Part shown: positions 1 to 9,016 of the stretch, piece after piece
Layout of the letters: every line of letters begins with the position of its first letter
How positions within the stretch are numbered: position 1 is the stretch's first letter
Assembly (NCBI GenBank): GCA_021833825.1
Contig: JAKBEL010000007.1
Location: 62,001-126,000 of the forward strand
DNA: 64,000 nt
Direction: 5' to 3'
Source of the DNA: a bacterium
GTDB taxonomy: Bacteria; Babelota; Babeliae; Babelales; Vermiphilaceae
The notes under the pieces: generated by a model
Seen by the model: the letters and a program-made list of their open reading frames with translations, nothing else
The model's database searches: none
What the model was told of the DNA's origin: nothing
Program-made: the position numbers and the translations under genes

Positions 1-1083
1 TTGGGTAATTTTGCCATACTTTATCTCAGATGCTTTTGCAAAATCACCCTCGCGCTCTGCCATATGATATTGGTAGTTTGCTTTTTCGATATCCTCTTTA
101 ATCTTGTTGATCTTTTCAAGAGGCGCTTTTTCAGCTTTCCATTGATTGAGCAGTGTACTGTGTTCATTTTTAAGCTCTGCAAGCTCTTTTTCTAATCTGG
201 CAAGGCGATCTTTTGCATTATCATCATTCTTCTCTTTTTGAAGGGCCACCTTTTCGATCTCTAGCTGACTGATGCTGCGCTCTAATGTATCAATCTGTTC
301 TGGATGCGAATCTATAGACATTTTGACCATTGCCGCTGCTTCATCGATAAGATCGATTGCTTTATCTGGCAAGAAGCGATCTGCAATATTTTTATCAGCA
401 AGTTTTACCGCATCAACCAATGCTTGATCTTTAATATGAATACCATGATGAAGCTCGTAACGCTCTTTCAGTCCTCGTAATATTGAGATGGCATCTTCAA
501 CGGTAGGTTCTTCAACAAACACTTTTTGAAAACGGCGCTCAAGAGCAGAATCAGATTCAATATATTTTTTATACTCTTTTAATGTTGTTGCACCAATGCA
601 ATGCAGTTGACCACGAGCAAGTGCCGGTTTTAAAAGATTAGAAGCATCCATGCCACCACCGCTTGAACCAGCTCCGATGAGCATATGCAGTTCGTCGATG
701 AAAAGAATGATATCATCAGGATGTTTTTCGATCTCTTTAAGGAGCCCTTTAATGCGATCTTCAAATTCACCTTGATATTTAGCTCCTGCGATCAAGAGGC
801 CAAGATCAAGAGCATAAACCTTTTTACCCTTTAAGCTTTCAGGAACATCATTATTAATAATGCGTTGAGCAATGCCTTCAACAATAGCAGTTTTACCAAC
901 GCCAGGCTCACCAATTAAAACAGGATTGTTTTTAGTGCGGCGTGATAATATCTGTATAACTCTTCTTATCTCTTCATGACGCCCAATAACAGGATCTAGC
1001 TTGCCCAAACGTGCCTGTTCGGTTAAGTCTTGTGCATATTTAGCCAATACATTATATTGATTTTCAGTCGATTTATTATCCAC
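1..1083 (-). CDS. clpB: ClpB disaggregase, N-domain-less form (cut by window edge)
   Basis: Hsp100 AAA+ disaggregase that works with DnaK on protein aggregates in the cytosol. It is read from a GTG at 1083; TAA lies in frame just upstream and AGGAAAT gives a ribosome site. The first residues align with the start of nucleotide-binding domain 1 ([16 protein letters not shown]). Walker A GEPGVGKT is at about residues 58-65, Walker B IILFIDE at about 125-131, and the charged middle-domain coiled coil starts near residue 250. The 361 codons seen run out of the window at base 1, so NBD2 is not visible. The usual ~145-residue substrate-binding N-domain is absent. In E. coli a shorter ClpB also starts internally at about this place, so function is plausible. 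The family call is firm. Confidence 0.93.
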   Translation of the reverse strand, partial: MDNKSTENQYNVLAKYAQDLTEQARLGKLDPVIGRHEEIRRVIQILSRRTKNNPVLIGEPGVGKTAIVEGIAQRIINNDVPESLKGKKVYALDLGLLIAGAKYQGEFEDRIKGLLKEIEKHPDDIILFIDELHMLIGAGSSGGGMDASNLLKPALARGQLHCIGATTLKEYKKYIESDSALERRFQKVFVEEPTVEDAISILRGLKERYELHHGIHIKDQALVDAVKLADKNIADRFLPDKAIDLIDEAAAMVKMSIDSHPEQIDTLERSISQLEIEKVALQKEKNDDNAKDRLARLEKELAELKNEHSTLLNQWKAEKAPLEKINKIKEDIEKANYQYHMAEREGDFAKASEIKYGKITQ

Positions 1084-1097
1084 GATATTTCCTTACT

Positions 1098-2141
1098 TTA
1101 TCCAACATCAGCATGAGAATATAAAGAGCATAACCCAGCTATGCATGAAGATGTAGATTTTGAAACTTTTGGAGCCTCAGGGGCCTGCTCAATAAGATTA
1201 TCAACAAAAAGAAGTTGAGATGGATTTGCCTTAGCATGCTGCCGTAATACTGCAGCAAATTTGAGCAATTCACTTTTATTATGATTCCAGTGAGACAAGA
1301 TAGAGATCTCAAGCTCACTTGCATCTTTAACAATAGATTCAAAATCATTCCCTTTTTTCAGCAGTGCCCACTTTGTTTTAAGAGTCTGATATTCTTTTGT
1401 GGTAGACGGGTGTTTGCACCTTTTCATCCATTCAGACTCGCTTACATAGATTATATTTTCTAAAAAATGATTGGTATCGGCCTCTATAATTTTATTGACA
1501 AGCTCTTGTGGGCGCTCATACATACTTTTTTGGACTATAGGATTTTTTTTAATTAACGTGTATATGTCTGATTGTATACCAGTTTTTGAAGCTCCAGCTT
1601 TTGCAATAGGGAGAAAACAGTTGCGTATTTGCAGTGGATTGATTATGCATCTTATAGGTTTGTATATCTCTTTGAATTGACCATCTATGCATTCTAGAGT
1701 AGAGATTGTTTTTTCTGTATCGCAAAGATGAAGAAGGCTTATCAGCATATGTTGCGTTTGGGTGTTGCATGGATTTATAGCTTTATTCTCTTTATAAAAT
1801 TCTATAATTATGTTTTGCATAGCATTTGCAAGATCATCTGTGTATTGAGCAGATTTTTTTTTATGTAGAGCTATAAGAGTGAGAGGTATTTTGGGTTGTA
1901 CATATCTTGTAAGCTCTTTATTGTCAGTAGAGAATCCATAAAAAAAGAGTTCATTTTCGCCTACTTTAACCTCTCCAGATCCGGTCAAAGAGTTATTTTT
2001 TTTAGATGCAAAATATGCAATAGAGGTTTCCCGTTGGCTATTTTCAATCTCTTTAGAGTCAATGTTGCTACAAGATGTGACGAGATGAAAGCAAAAAGGG
2101 ATGGTGTAAAACAATAATTGTTTGCAAAAAGACTGATTCAT
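1098..2141 (-). CDS. Hypothetical exported lipoprotein
   Basis: 347 residues, no family recognised. The N-terminus is a lipoprotein signal: hydrophobic stretch, then VTSC with the likely lipidated Cys at residue 24, followed by polar residues. The rest is mixed charged and Cys-containing sequence (several CNT/CDT/CID contexts in residues 120-160) without membrane segments. It lies directly upstream of clpB on the same strand with 14 bases between them, so the two may be cotranscribed. A role at the inner or outer membrane is inferred only from the lipobox. Confidence 0.75.
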   Translation of the reverse strand: MNQSFCKQLLFYTIPFCFHLVTSCSNIDSKEIENSQRETSIAYFASKKNNSLTGSGEVKVGENELFFYGFSTDNKELTRYVQPKIPLTLIALHKKKSAQYTDDLANAMQNIIIEFYKENKAINPCNTQTQHMLISLLHLCDTEKTISTLECIDGQFKEIYKPIRCIINPLQIRNCFLPIAKAGASKTGIQSDIYTLIKKNPIVQKSMYERPQELVNKIIEADTNHFLENIIYVSESEWMKRCKHPSTTKEYQTLKTKWALLKKGNDFESIVKDASELEISILSHWNHNKSELLKFAAVLRQHAKANPSQLLFVDNLIEQAPEAPKVSKSTSSCIAGLCSLYSHADVG

Positions 2142-2310
2142 ATATATCCTCGTTTTTTTAAAAAAGAGTATATTCTAATGATAAGCAATTTGTAAAGAAA
2201 CTCTCTATAATATGTTATTATCAGTATAGAACAATTTTTATAATTAAAAAATAACGTATATACTAATATCAATGTTTGTTTCATTATCATTTATAACGAA
2301 AGGATTCTTC

Positions 2311-2883
2311 TTGAAGAGGATATATATACTATTGGTTTCATCTGCTACATGCAACATTTTTGGTGCTGCAGAGTTAAATTATCAACCTCTTTGTAATGCT
2401 ATAGCAAGAAGAGATACTCAAGCGGCGCGTACATTTATTGAAAAAAATGGTGAAATGGATATAGATTATCCATTAAATGATCGTGGCCATACGCCTCTTC
2501 AGATGGCAGCTCTCTCTGGCAATGAAGAGTTGGCAAGGTTGTTTCTTGATAATGGAGCTAATATTGAAGCTAAAACTATGACAATGGGGTATACACCTCT
2601 TCTTTGTGCAGCCATGAAAGGGCATTTCAATTTGATCTCATTCTTGCTCAATAGAGGTGCAGATGTCAATGCTGCAAATCAGCATGGAAGCGCTCTTCAT
2701 ATGGCTGTTTATTTTAGAAGGCGTGACAACATAAGGTTGTTGTTAGAGTATGGAATTGATATTCAGATAACAGATTCAAACGGGAATACTGCAGCGAAAA
2801 TTGCGCAAGATGATGATTATGATGATATTGCTGAATTGATTCTGTCGTGGGGATCAGATATTAAAGAGCCTGATGTTCATTAA
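2311..2883 (+). CDS. Exported ankyrin-repeat protein
   Basis: About 190 residues. I chose TTG at 2311 because AAAGGA lies six bases before it and translation from there gives a clean signal peptide (LKRIYILLVSSATCNIFGAAE); an in-frame ATG at 2272 would add 13 residues in front of the signal. After the signal come about four ankyrin repeats (RGHTPLQMAALSGNEELARL, TPLLCAAMKGHFNLISFLL, GSALHMAVYFRRRDNIRLLL, and a degenerate last one). Ankyrin repeats bind proteins, and in intracellular bacteria exported ones often target host proteins. No partner can be named from the sequence. Confidence 0.85.
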   Translation: MKRIYILLVSSATCNIFGAAELNYQPLCNAIARRDTQAARTFIEKNGEMDIDYPLNDRGHTPLQMAALSGNEELARLFLDNGANIEAKTMTMGYTPLLCAAMKGHFNLISFLLNRGADVNAANQHGSALHMAVYFRRRDNIRLLLEYGIDIQITDSNGNTAAKIAQDDDYDDIAELILSWGSDIKEPDVH

Positions 2884-2894
2884 TGTTTGCCGAA

Positions 2895-4154
2895 TTAATT
2901 ATGGTGGGCCGATCTTTTGCGCTGTAGTTTATGATAACTGATTGCAAAGTGATGTGCATAATCACGTAATGCAATTAATGTTTTTCCAGCAGGTGTCTGA
3001 ATATCTAAGTGAATGCCATCAGGATGAACAGGTGTATAAAGAATCTCTTCTCTTTTGGCTAGACTAACAAATATTGTTTGCTCAAATAGATCTTTGACTG
3101 CGTTCAGTTGCCCTTTGCCACCATCAATCAATATAAGGTCTGGTAGATTGTTGGTATCTCTATAGCGTCGGCTTACAATTTCACGCAATGCTGCATAATC
3201 ATTCTGTTGTTCAAGTGTTTTAATGCTGAAGCGTCTGAAGTTGTTTTTGTCTGGAAGGCCGTTGCAAAATCTGACCGATGAGCCGACAATATATGAGCTT
3301 TGAAAATGTGAAATATCAAAGCAATCAATCGTTATGATAGGTTTATCAGCTTTAAGTAGTTGTTGCAGTTCTGTTGCAATAGCCGCACGATCAGGTAATT
3401 CTTTAGTCTCCTGTATTGCAATAAAAACATCAGGATCGAACTTATCATGAGAATATTTAACATGCAGTGTGTTGAAAATAATATCAAGATTGGTTACAAA
3501 TGAGTGCAGATGCTTTGCCTTTTCAAAGTTCAGTTCAGCGTTGTGCTGTTTGATGCGCTCTTGAAGATCTTTTAAAAACTGTTGATGATTTTTCCTGAGA
3601 GCATTTTTTGCAAGTTCAATACGGAAAAGAAAATCATCATTATCAAAGAGTTCTTTGCATGATCCAGCGCACAGGCCAATGTGGTAGTCAAGGCAGCCAT
3701 TAGGAATCTTTTTATTACATTTTTTAAGTTTAAAGGTATCCATTAAAAATTTGGCCACAGCACGCGCTTGACGCTTGTGCAAAAAGGGTCCAAAATAGGC
3801 ACCTTTTTCTTTTTTATTGCGAACCACTTTTAGCTCAGGCAATGTCTCTTTACTGAACATGATATAGACAAACGGTTGCCCACTCTTTAAAAGAACATTG
3901 AATTTGGGCTTATGTTCACCAATGAGCTGAGCTTCCAAAAGCATCGCCTCTATCTCTGTGTTGGTAAGAACATAGTCAAGATGAGTAGCCTCTTGGATTA
4001 AAGCTGTTACTTTCCAATCAGTATTCTTTTGAAAATAGCTTTTGACTCGGTCTTTGAGTGACTTTGCTTTACCTATATAAATTATCTGGTTTGCTTGGTC
4101 TTTAAATAGGTAGACGCCCGGCAATGAGGGTAGGTTTTCCACTATCTCTTTCAT
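2895..4154 (-). CDS. uvrC: UvrC excinuclease subunit, lacking the C-terminal HhH domain
   Basis: Nucleotide-excision-repair endonuclease that cuts both sides of a lesion in the UvrB-DNA complex. Using ATG at 4154 (a TTG 12 codons upstream at 4190 is the alternative; neither has a strong Shine-Dalgarno), the GIY-YIG nuclease is at residues 13-28 (GVY...YIG, with Arg35). A UVR-type helix follows near residue 200, then the RNase H-like domain with FDISH and LILIDGGKGQ carrying catalytic Asp residues, and DYAHHF near the end. The protein stops right after this domain at about 419 residues, whereas typical UvrC is about 600 and ends in tandem helix-hairpin-helix motifs. The loss could affect the 5' incision or DNA binding. 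No other uvr gene is nearby. Confidence 0.92.
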   Translation of the reverse strand: MKEIVENLPSLPGVYLFKDQANQIIYIGKAKSLKDRVKSYFQKNTDWKVTALIQEATHLDYVLTNTEIEAMLLEAQLIGEHKPKFNVLLKSGQPFVYIMFSKETLPELKVVRNKKEKGAYFGPFLHKRQARAVAKFLMDTFKLKKCNKKIPNGCLDYHIGLCAGSCKELFDNDDFLFRIELAKNALRKNHQQFLKDLQERIKQHNAELNFEKAKHLHSFVTNLDIIFNTLHVKYSHDKFDPDVFIAIQETKELPDRAAIATELQQLLKADKPIITIDCFDISHFQSSYIVGSSVRFCNGLPDKNNFRRFSIKTLEQQNDYAALREIVSRRYRDTNNLPDLILIDGGKGQLNAVKDLFEQTIFVSLAKREEILYTPVHPDGIHLDIQTPAGKTLIALRDYAHHFAISYHKLQRKRSAHHN

Positions 4155-4211
4155 ATAAAAGAGTTTAGCAGAAAACCTCTTTATGTTCAATTATGCTGTT
4201 CTTGAGGGCTT

Positions 4212-4994
4212 TTAAGCATCATGGTGGACATAGACGTGGTGAGATTCCATGCCTGCCATACGGGTTGCTATTACCAGTTGTTCTTGAGCTTCGCGAGATT
4301 TTGTCATCTCGTAGCATTTGAGCTGCTTAAACCAATTAGGGTCAGACTTTATGATACTTATGCAATCGGCAATGTGAGCCATATAGTCATCTATGATGAC
4401 CAAATAGTTTTGGGCTATATTTGTAAGCTCTGTATCATTTGATGAATTAATTGTTGATTTGAGCCATTCTGAAGCTTTTTGTAATGCTACATAATGATCT
4501 GAAAAATCATTATAGGCTTCAATGCGGGAATGAGCAGATGCAACATATGTGGCATCGATTTTTGGCAAGATGTTTTGGCCAGCCTCTATTAAAGCATTAA
4601 TTTTTTGGTTGAAGATAGCAGCTGATAGATTATTGCGAGCGGCAATAAAAAGACCTTCAGGTTGATAACTATAGGTAAACCATCCGGCAAATGTTCCAAG
4701 TGCTGCTGATAGAATGGCTCTTACTTTATAATCTGAAAGATCAAAGATGTGCATAAAATTAAAATCAAAATTATCGGTTACGCGCATGTTCACTTTGAGA
4801 CCTATATTATTCCGTTGAAATAATAATGAAAGAAGGTAATAACTTAAAGCTCCAGCTCCAATAGTTGCAGAGGTTGTCAAAATAGCGGTTTTAGCGCTTG
4901 TTTTTGGAGAATGAAAAATAAATGTATTCTGGTCTGATTGAGAGGCTTGCGCAGCAACCGATAGTAGGCAAGCAAGTATGATCTGTTTATGCAT
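4212..4994 (-). CDS. Hypothetical exported membrane protein
   Basis: 260 residues from ATG 4994, chosen because AAAGGAG sits just upstream and the product then begins with a normal signal peptide (MHKQIILACLLSVAAQAS). Two further hydrophobic segments are visible (about residues 38-58, AILTTSATIGAGALSYYLL, and about 90-105, AILSAALGTFAGWF), followed by a helical, soluble C-terminal half. No family recognised. It follows the same plan as other genes here (4212, 5289, 21263, 21894, 56213): signal peptide, one or two membrane segments, helical tail. Confidence 0.7.
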   Translation of the reverse strand: MHKQIILACLLSVAAQASQSDQNTFIFHSPKTSAKTAILTTSATIGAGALSYYLLSLLFQRNNIGLKVNMRVTDNFDFNFMHIFDLSDYKVRAILSAALGTFAGWFTYSYQPEGLFIAARNNLSAAIFNQKINALIEAGQNILPKIDATYVASAHSRIEAYNDFSDHYVALQKASEWLKSTINSSNDTELTNIAQNYLVIIDDYMAHIADCISIIKSDPNWFKQLKCYEMTKSREAQEQLVIATRMAGMESHHVYVHHDA

Positions 4995-5160
4995 GAGGAG
5001 CTCCTTTTGTAATGTTTTTTTAAAAATGTCGGGCTGATCATAGCATGCCAAAAATGATTTGTTAACAATTATTTTTAAATATATTGTTTTGTTGTAATAG
5101 TATTTCTATATGTATTTTTATAATGATAGGTGTTGATACAGTTTGAATCAGAGGAGGGGC

Positions 5161-5195
5161 TGGCCCCCCGCCATGGTAATGACGGTAGGGGGCCA
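5161..5195. repeat. GC-rich intergenic hairpin, CCRCCAT...CGACGG family copy 1
   Basis: A strikingly GC-rich palindrome in AT-rich DNA between divergent genes. TGGCCCCC (5161-5168) pairs perfectly with GGGGGCCA (5188-5195). Inside, CGCCAT pairs with ATGACG with one mismatch around a GGTA loop. The core CCGCCATGGTAATGACGGT resembles cores at 41.9 kb and 62.8 kb, so this looks like one member of a dispersed hairpin repeat. Confidence 0.6.
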
Positions 5196-5288
5196 AGGGG
5201 GGGCATTTTACTTATTGTTAAATTTCCTGTATTCTTTGATCTATAGGTATAAAAGAATAAATAGTTAATTAATAATGGAGGTTAAATT

Positions 5289-5849
5289 ATGAATCTGAAA
5301 AAGGTGTTTTTTATAACCGTTCTTTCGTCAACTATTTTGTCAGTTTTAGCTGAAAATCAGACTCAAGATATCAATCAAATATTAGGTTTATTAAAATCTG
5401 ATCCTATGTGTTCTATGGCCCATGTTAGAGAGTATGTTTGCAACAACATTGATTCTTTAACGATGGAACAACGAAGTATGCTGGTGGTTCAATTGACAAA
5501 TGTTGAAAGAGGGTGCAATCTTAATGAATTGGAAATGTACAGAACATGGTCTTTTTGGATAGCTTCTTTATTAGGATTTAAAGCTGCTTTTTCTTTAGGG
5601 CGTGCTTCAACCGCACAGCAGCTAGAGTCATCAATTAAGCATGGTTTCTATGTGACAGGCCTTCAAGAGCGAGTGCTTGGAGATGTTGCTCTATTTTGTT
5701 TAGCATTAGTTGTTACATATATTATGGAAGCTAGATATCAAATTTCAACGAGGAAGTTTTCTATCAAAGAAGATTGTATGAAAGCTGTCATTAATGATAC
5801 AATCAATATGCTCATGGCCAAAAAAGTGGCATATTCCATGCACAAGTAA
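5289..5849 (+). CDS. Hypothetical exported membrane protein
   Basis: 186 residues with a strong GGAGG ribosome site and a signal peptide (MNLKKVFFITVLSSTILSVLA). A polar, Cys-containing N-terminal half is followed by two hydrophobic segments (about residues 82-100 and about 130-150, ALFCLALVVTYIM). No family recognised. Its last 105 bases overlap the opposite-strand ybeY remnant. Confidence 0.7.
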   Translation: MNLKKVFFITVLSSTILSVLAENQTQDINQILGLLKSDPMCSMAHVREYVCNNIDSLTMEQRSMLVVQLTNVERGCNLNELEMYRTWSFWIASLLGFKAAFSLGRASTAQQLESSIKHGFYVTGLQERVLGDVALFCLALVVTYIMEARYQISTRKFSIKEDCMKAVINDTINMLMAKKVAYSMHK

Positions 5850-6026
5850 GATATCAACCCGTTCCTGAAAAGTTCTGTTCCAACGGGGTAGATCTTCATT
5901 GATATATTCAGGGCATAAGATAATGTCTGCTAAGTTCATCTCATCCTCCGTAGCATGTGTAATAAAATTTCTTAAGAACGATTGTAGAGTCGTTCCGCAG
6001 AAATCAAATAAAAGAAGCAGAGGCAA
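5745..6026 (-). pseudogene. ybeY: YbeY endoribonuclease, 5'-truncated remnant
   Basis: The open frame contains the YbeY signature: the strand LADIILCPEYI, then the zinc-binding motif HGICHFFGHEH (H-G-x-x-H-x(3)-G-x-x-H spacing as in the family). YbeY is a zinc-dependent RNase for rRNA maturation of about 150 residues; only about the last 65 are convincing here. The conserved N-terminal half is missing. The frame upstream runs into the terminator hairpin of the neighbouring gene, has only a TTG to start from, and the bases just before the conserved part give a better YbeY-like match (STIVLKKFYY, compare PTDVLSFPY) in another frame, which suggests a frameshift. I read it as a decayed copy, possibly with a full gene elsewhere. 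Confidence 0.7.
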
Positions 6027-6055
6027 ATCTTTTTTGAATTTGTCTCTGCTTCTTT
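6011..6055 (-). terminator. Intrinsic terminator after the tail-fibre-like gene
   Basis: A 17-bp stem (6011-6027 with 6039-6055, one G-T pair) with an 11-base loop, starting 15 bases past the stop of the minus-strand gene at 6071. On that strand the second arm is followed by a T-rich run. Confidence 0.85.
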
Positions 6056-6070
6056 CAACAATCTCTCTAT

Positions 6071-7063
6071 TTATGCACCGATAACAAAGAATACAAAATC
6101 TTCGTCAGCTGCTGCACCAGCATTATCAAATGTTTCCAAATTAAATTGATTTGCTGCTTGACTGCTTATATTTATAAATAGTTGTGAGCCAAGGTTGCCG
6201 TATCCGGTGGTTGGTTGTGCAAGGATCATATATGATGTTGCATTGGTGTAAGGAGTTAAGAACTGTATGAGGTATGTTCCAGTGCCAGTTCTTGTGGCAG
6301 TAAATCCAGCTCCTGACACAATTGCTCCTGTTGCTCCAGTAACGCTTCCGCGTACTATTCTTAATGGATTAGGTTCTGCAGCAGAAGTTTGCACAGTATT
6401 GAATGCAAGATTGCTTGGTGTGATAGTATTGTTTGCAATAATACCACCTGGGCCTCCGGTTACACTGTTAGGAGCAAGTAGTCTATTTGGTATTTGATCA
6501 ATAGAAGTTAAGCATCCATTGGAGTCTGTGATTACGGCTTGATCAGCACCAAATCCATTTACCCGTAAGCAGCCACCTACAAAAAGATTATTCGTTGTAA
6601 AATTATTTTTTATAAGAGCATTGCATGCAACAAGTTCTCGTGTTGTCACTTTTGTAAAGCATTTACATTTGATGCGACGGGTTGAAAGTTGCTTTTTAAG
6701 TTGATCATACTCTTGGCACAACTCATTATACGATTTCTCAAGAGATGCAAGAAGAGCTCGATCTTTTTCTGATTGTGGCTCCCATGCATTACTCAAGCAT
6801 GCATGAAGACCTTTCAATACTATTTCATAATCAAATTCTGTTACTTTTTGATCAAGCAATGTTTTTAAATGCTCATCAGGAGAATCAATGCCAGCGCCTT
6901 GTTGTAGCGTTGCTACTTGATGGCATAAAGAACGGATTTGATTGTCGAGCATAACTGTCAGATCGGAATCCTGAAGATCGATCTCATTGATATCATTGGA
7001 TAGTTGCGCAAAGCTGCTGGTCATATTGACCAGCAGCAGGATAACAGCTATTTTTTTAATCAT
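6071..7063 (-). CDS. Exported tail-fibre-like surface protein
   Basis: 330 residues with a signal peptide (MIKKIAVILLLVNMTSSFAQ) and AAGGAT before the ATG. Residues about 30-135 are charged and helical, probably coiled coil. From about residue 145 the sequence turns beta-rich with Gly-rich GATGAIVSGAG and TGGPGGIIA runs, ending in a compact globular domain (LFINISSQAANQFNLETFDN...FVFFVIGA). This plan, stalk plus collagen-like or beta-prism segment plus distal head, is that of trimeric fibres and adhesins. A role on the cell surface is inferred; I cannot name a family. Confidence 0.75.
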   Translation of the reverse strand: MIKKIAVILLLVNMTSSFAQLSNDINEIDLQDSDLTVMLDNQIRSLCHQVATLQQGAGIDSPDEHLKTLLDQKVTEFDYEIVLKGLHACLSNAWEPQSEKDRALLASLEKSYNELCQEYDQLKKQLSTRRIKCKCFTKVTTRELVACNALIKNNFTTNNLFVGGCLRVNGFGADQAVITDSNGCLTSIDQIPNRLLAPNSVTGGPGGIIANNTITPSNLAFNTVQTSAAEPNPLRIVRGSVTGATGAIVSGAGFTATRTGTGTYLIQFLTPYTNATSYMILAQPTTGYGNLGSQLFINISSQAANQFNLETFDNAGAAADEDFVFFVIGA

Positions 7064-7089
7064 TATTTATCCTTGTATAAGTGCTGCTA

Positions 7090-8829
7090 TTAAATAACAG
7101 TGACGCCTTCTGCTGTGATACGAATACGTACGCCATCACGTTTAGTTAATTCAAATCCGGTGAAATCTTGCTCGGCATAGGTTGCAGCTAAATCCATTAA
7201 GAATTGAATGCCAACCTGTTCACCCAGAGCGACTCCATAATCGCCATCTGACCTATAGTGTACGCCAGCAAAATCTCTTCCTAATGCTATATTTGATGCA
7301 AGTTTTTCAAGTTCTCCACCAACTGTCAGTAAGTTTTCGCTGCCATCAGCAAGAGGAATTAATTGGGTTGGATTATTTGGATCGGGAATCATGGGAGTTA
7401 AGTAATTTTTGAATAATGCTGTGTCATCCATAAATGCTTTAACAACAGTGCTTACAGCACCAGCAACAGTTGCATGACCTGATGGATAAGATGGATGCGC
7501 AGGACATCCTTCTGGGAACATTTGAGCAAGTAATGTTGTTGCATTATCTGGATTGTAAGGTAGTTGAGTGCTATTGTAGGCGATTGTCCAGCTCATTAAA
7601 TTAATGCCGCCTAAAGAACCAAAAAGCATAGAGCTTAGGCCATAAGGGTTTAAGCCTGTACGAACAACTTGATAGGCAAGCCCTGCCATTGCTTCTGGAC
7701 GCAGTCTGCGAGTTGCGCGCCATTTGTGTGCCCATGCATTTTGAAGTGCAATACGTGAAACGGTACCTATTTGTGCAACAATATCTGGTCCGCCAAAGGT
7801 TGTAAATGGTTGTTCATTTGGCATTTCGCCATTGAAGTATGGAAGATTGGGCGCTTGAGGAAAGCCTGCATTGTATAATATGTTATAACATTGCATGCAG
7901 AAATCTGTTGGCAAGTCATGGTGAACGCTTGTTCCTAAATCACGACCATTAAAGGTGTAGCGGTAGCCATTAAAATCACTTGGTTCATATGTAACAGGTG
8001 TAAGACCATTTTGAATATCGACAAAATGTTGCCATGTTACTCCAAATTCCCTATTGCTTGCTATGGGTAATAATTGAGCAACAGGTAGTAGTGGTTGATT
8101 AAGTCTATGTAAAGGTTGTAATAGTAGTTGGGATGTGTATGGTCCTACAAGGCAGCCAGCAGATGTTCCACGAAATAATACAGCTGGGGTTACAAGCCCT
8201 CCATCTGTTGGGCCATGATATGCGGTTCCAAAAGCATTTAGCACGGCACAAGCATTTTGTGTAATTGATCCACCATTAATTGGGTCAACGTCTGTACCGG
8301 TACCTGTTCCATACTCGCTAAAGCTAACACTTCGGCATATCATTTGCAATAATACTTCAGCCAAATCACATGCAGCCCATGTACTATCAAGAGTGGGGGC
8401 AATAGGCATAGGAGTAGCAGAACTGTCTCTTGCCATTAATGTCCAAGCGGCAGATGATTGTGGATTGACTAATGTACTTGCGCCAGCATGACGAACTATT
8501 GCATTATAAGTAGCCTGTTGGCCATTTTCATTCGCATTAACCATTGTTTGAAAGCTCTGTTGCCCTATTGCGCTGGCAATACCAGTTATTGGATCATGAT
8601 CAAGTGTTTTGGTAAACATGGCAGCAAAATCTGGGATATTATATTGATCGCCATTGTTTTCATTTGTAATGTTATAATCAGGGCAATTGAAACATTGGTT
8701 ATAAGCACAGCTTGCTCTGACGCTATATGCATCAGCAAGTTGATTGTTGCTGAAACGACTTACTGGCGAACTACATTGTGTATGTATTACTACCATTAAG
8801 CATAAACTGAATGCTATCAGTTTTTTCAT
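7090..8829 (-). CDS. Exported vanadium-haloperoxidase/PAP2-superfamily enzyme
   Basis: 579 residues with AAGGAG before the ATG and a signal peptide (MKKLIAFSLCLMVVIHTQ). The superfamily's three active-site blocks are present in order: K...R in KWRATRRLRPE, PSGHATVAG, and GRDFAGVHYRSD (R-x5-H). These residues bind phosphate or vanadate. The length and the long N-terminal helical part match vanadium-dependent haloperoxidase-like proteins rather than small PAP2 phosphatases. Whether it oxidises halides or removes phosphate cannot be told from motifs. The signal peptide places it outside the cytosol. It lies 26 bases upstream of the fibre-like gene on the same strand, so the two may be cotranscribed. 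Confidence 0.88.
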   Translation of the reverse strand: MKKLIAFSLCLMVVIHTQCSSPVSRFSNNQLADAYSVRASCAYNQCFNCPDYNITNENNGDQYNIPDFAAMFTKTLDHDPITGIASAIGQQSFQTMVNANENGQQATYNAIVRHAGASTLVNPQSSAAWTLMARDSSATPMPIAPTLDSTWAACDLAEVLLQMICRSVSFSEYGTGTGTDVDPINGGSITQNACAVLNAFGTAYHGPTDGGLVTPAVLFRGTSAGCLVGPYTSQLLLQPLHRLNQPLLPVAQLLPIASNREFGVTWQHFVDIQNGLTPVTYEPSDFNGYRYTFNGRDLGTSVHHDLPTDFCMQCYNILYNAGFPQAPNLPYFNGEMPNEQPFTTFGGPDIVAQIGTVSRIALQNAWAHKWRATRRLRPEAMAGLAYQVVRTGLNPYGLSSMLFGSLGGINLMSWTIAYNSTQLPYNPDNATTLLAQMFPEGCPAHPSYPSGHATVAGAVSTVVKAFMDDTALFKNYLTPMIPDPNNPTQLIPLADGSENLLTVGGELEKLASNIALGRDFAGVHYRSDGDYGVALGEQVGIQFLMDLAATYAEQDFTGFELTKRDGVRIRITAEGVTVI

Positions 8830-9016
8830 TACCGGACTCCTTTTTGGGTAATATAGTTTTTGAAAATATTCTGATCAATGGCATAAGTTAACAGATTGTA
8901 TTTGTAATACGCAAACATTTAAAATAAGGAGAGTGTATTTTGAGACAAAAAAGAGTATAGTTAAGATGATTTTTGTAAAAATAATAACTAAAAATTGATT
9001 GAGATTAGGAATAATA

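Noticed and set aside
1-195. Plus-strand open frame at the window start
   Set aside because: It is antisense to clpB, which has unmistakable AAA+ motifs.
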